A DNA stretch of 6,341 bases. Source: Microthrixaceae bacterium. Lineage in GTDB: Bacteria; Actinomycetota; Acidimicrobiia; Acidimicrobiales; Acidimicrobilacustridaceae. Below, one piece after another: positions 5,963 through 6,341 of this stretch. The notes under the pieces were generated by a model. The model did not search any database, was not told the DNA's origin, and saw nothing but the letters and a program-made list of their open reading frames with translations. The stretch is from positions 1 through 6,341 of the forward strand of contig CANGMY010000092.1 of NCBI GenBank assembly GCA_947455015.1, given 5' to 3'. The translations under genes were made by a program, and so were the position numbers. Each line of letters begins with the position of its first letter. The stretch's first letter is position 1.

Positions 5963-6154
5963 TTTCGTTGTCATCACGACGTGCAGAACGTGGAGCAGGA
6001 ACGCAGTACCTAAGGCGATCATCGCGACCTTTCGCGTCGCTCCTGACAATGTGAAGATCACCACCACGCCACCGGCGATCGTGAAACCGATTGCCGCGGT
6101 TTCGCGCACCAAGCGCTTCAATACCTTTGAGAGTGATGGTCGGGTGCTTTGCAT
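5954..6154 (-). CDS. Small two-helix membrane protein, hypothetical (66 aa)
   Basis: An unrecognised small inner-membrane protein. From the ATG at 6154 it reads MQSTRPSLSKVLKRLVRET, a basic N-terminus, then two hydrophobic helices: about residues 20-37 (AAIGFTIAGGVVVIFTL) and 43-60 (VAMIALGTAFLLHVLHVV), joined by a short SGATRK turn and ending MTTKAD. No catalytic motif is visible. The start at 6154 is chosen because GGAGA lies 7 nt upstream and because the in-frame codons just before it use many A/T third positions, unlike the rest of the gene. However, the frame stays open through ATGs at 6211 and 6223 and on to the window edge without a stop, so a longer protein (89 aa from 6223, or one starting outside the window) remains possible. 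It is convergent with the channel gene, 3 bp between stop codons. Confidence 0.65.
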   Translation of the reverse strand: MQSTRPSLSKVLKRLVRETAAIGFTIAGGVVVIFTLSGATRKVAMIALGTAFLLHVLHVVMTTKAD

Positions 6155-6161
6155 AACTATG

Positions 6162-6166
6162 TCTCC
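6162..6166 (-). promoter_or_regulatory. Ribosome binding site supporting the 6154 start
   Basis: GGAGA on the minus strand, 7 nt from the ATG at 6154. The alternative ATG at 6211 has a purine run (AGAGGG) touching it with no spacer, and the one at 6223 has none. This favours the short form of the membrane protein. Confidence 0.5.
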
Positions 6167-6341
6167 GTCTCGTCCCAAATCATTTGGATCATCTGACTTT
6201 TTCTTCAACATCCCTCTGCCCATCCGGCGCGCAACACCCGCTAGCTGTGCTTCGTTCAGCGTGTCGGCACCGGTGGGCAGTCCACCTCTTGATTCGCCCG
6301 ATCTCGATGGGCTACCTGAACTCGTAGATCCGCTACTGACA

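Noticed and set aside
6272..6286. GGTGG(5 nt)CCACC hairpin near the right edge
   Set aside because: A 5-bp stem with no U-tract and no adjacent gene end visible; it is too weak to call a terminator.

Overview
The window is ordinary chromosomal DNA, GC-rich but not extreme. It most likely comes from an actinobacterium, perhaps an uncultured member of the Acidimicrobiia class; the lineage is inferred from gene content, not from any marker. The pointers are a SDR that resembles the mycofactocin-coupled family, an F420-dependent luciferase-like oxidoreductase, a CBS-less GuaB3 next to guaA, and several genes without a Shine-Dalgarno (SD) sequence. I see no insertion sequence, phage gene, CRISPR array, tRNA or rRNA.

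Layout: (1) Bases 1-1443, plus strand: a 5'-truncated SDR and an F420-type luciferase-like monooxygenase (LLM), 12 bp apart, with the second gene's ribosome binding site overlapping the first gene's stop. They look like one redox operon. (2) Bases 1444-4157, minus strand: guaB3 then guaA, 2 bp apart, forming the IMP to XMP to GMP branch of purine synthesis. guaA meets the LLM gene tail to tail with no spacer. (3) Bases 4253-5169, minus strand: a CoA-pyrophosphatase-type NUDIX hydrolase, preceded by an unrecognised 57-residue ORF. The reading frame suggests the NUDIX protein starts upstream of its first ATG. (4) Bases 5201-5950, plus strand: a potassium-channel-like membrane protein with a TVGFG filter. 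It diverges from the 57-residue ORF across only 31 bp. (5) Bases 5954-6154 or further, minus strand: a small two-helix membrane protein, convergent with the channel gene. Bases 6224-6341 hold no separate gene that I can support.

The guaB3-guaA pair is a clear pathway unit. The SDR/LLM pair probably acts on an alcohol, ketone or related substrate that I cannot identify. The most noteworthy non-gene structures are the 31-bp divergent start region, with a -10-like hexamer just before each start codon, and a perfect hairpin that contains the stop codons of two convergent genes. I did not find a clearly new biological system. The unusual items are small in scale.
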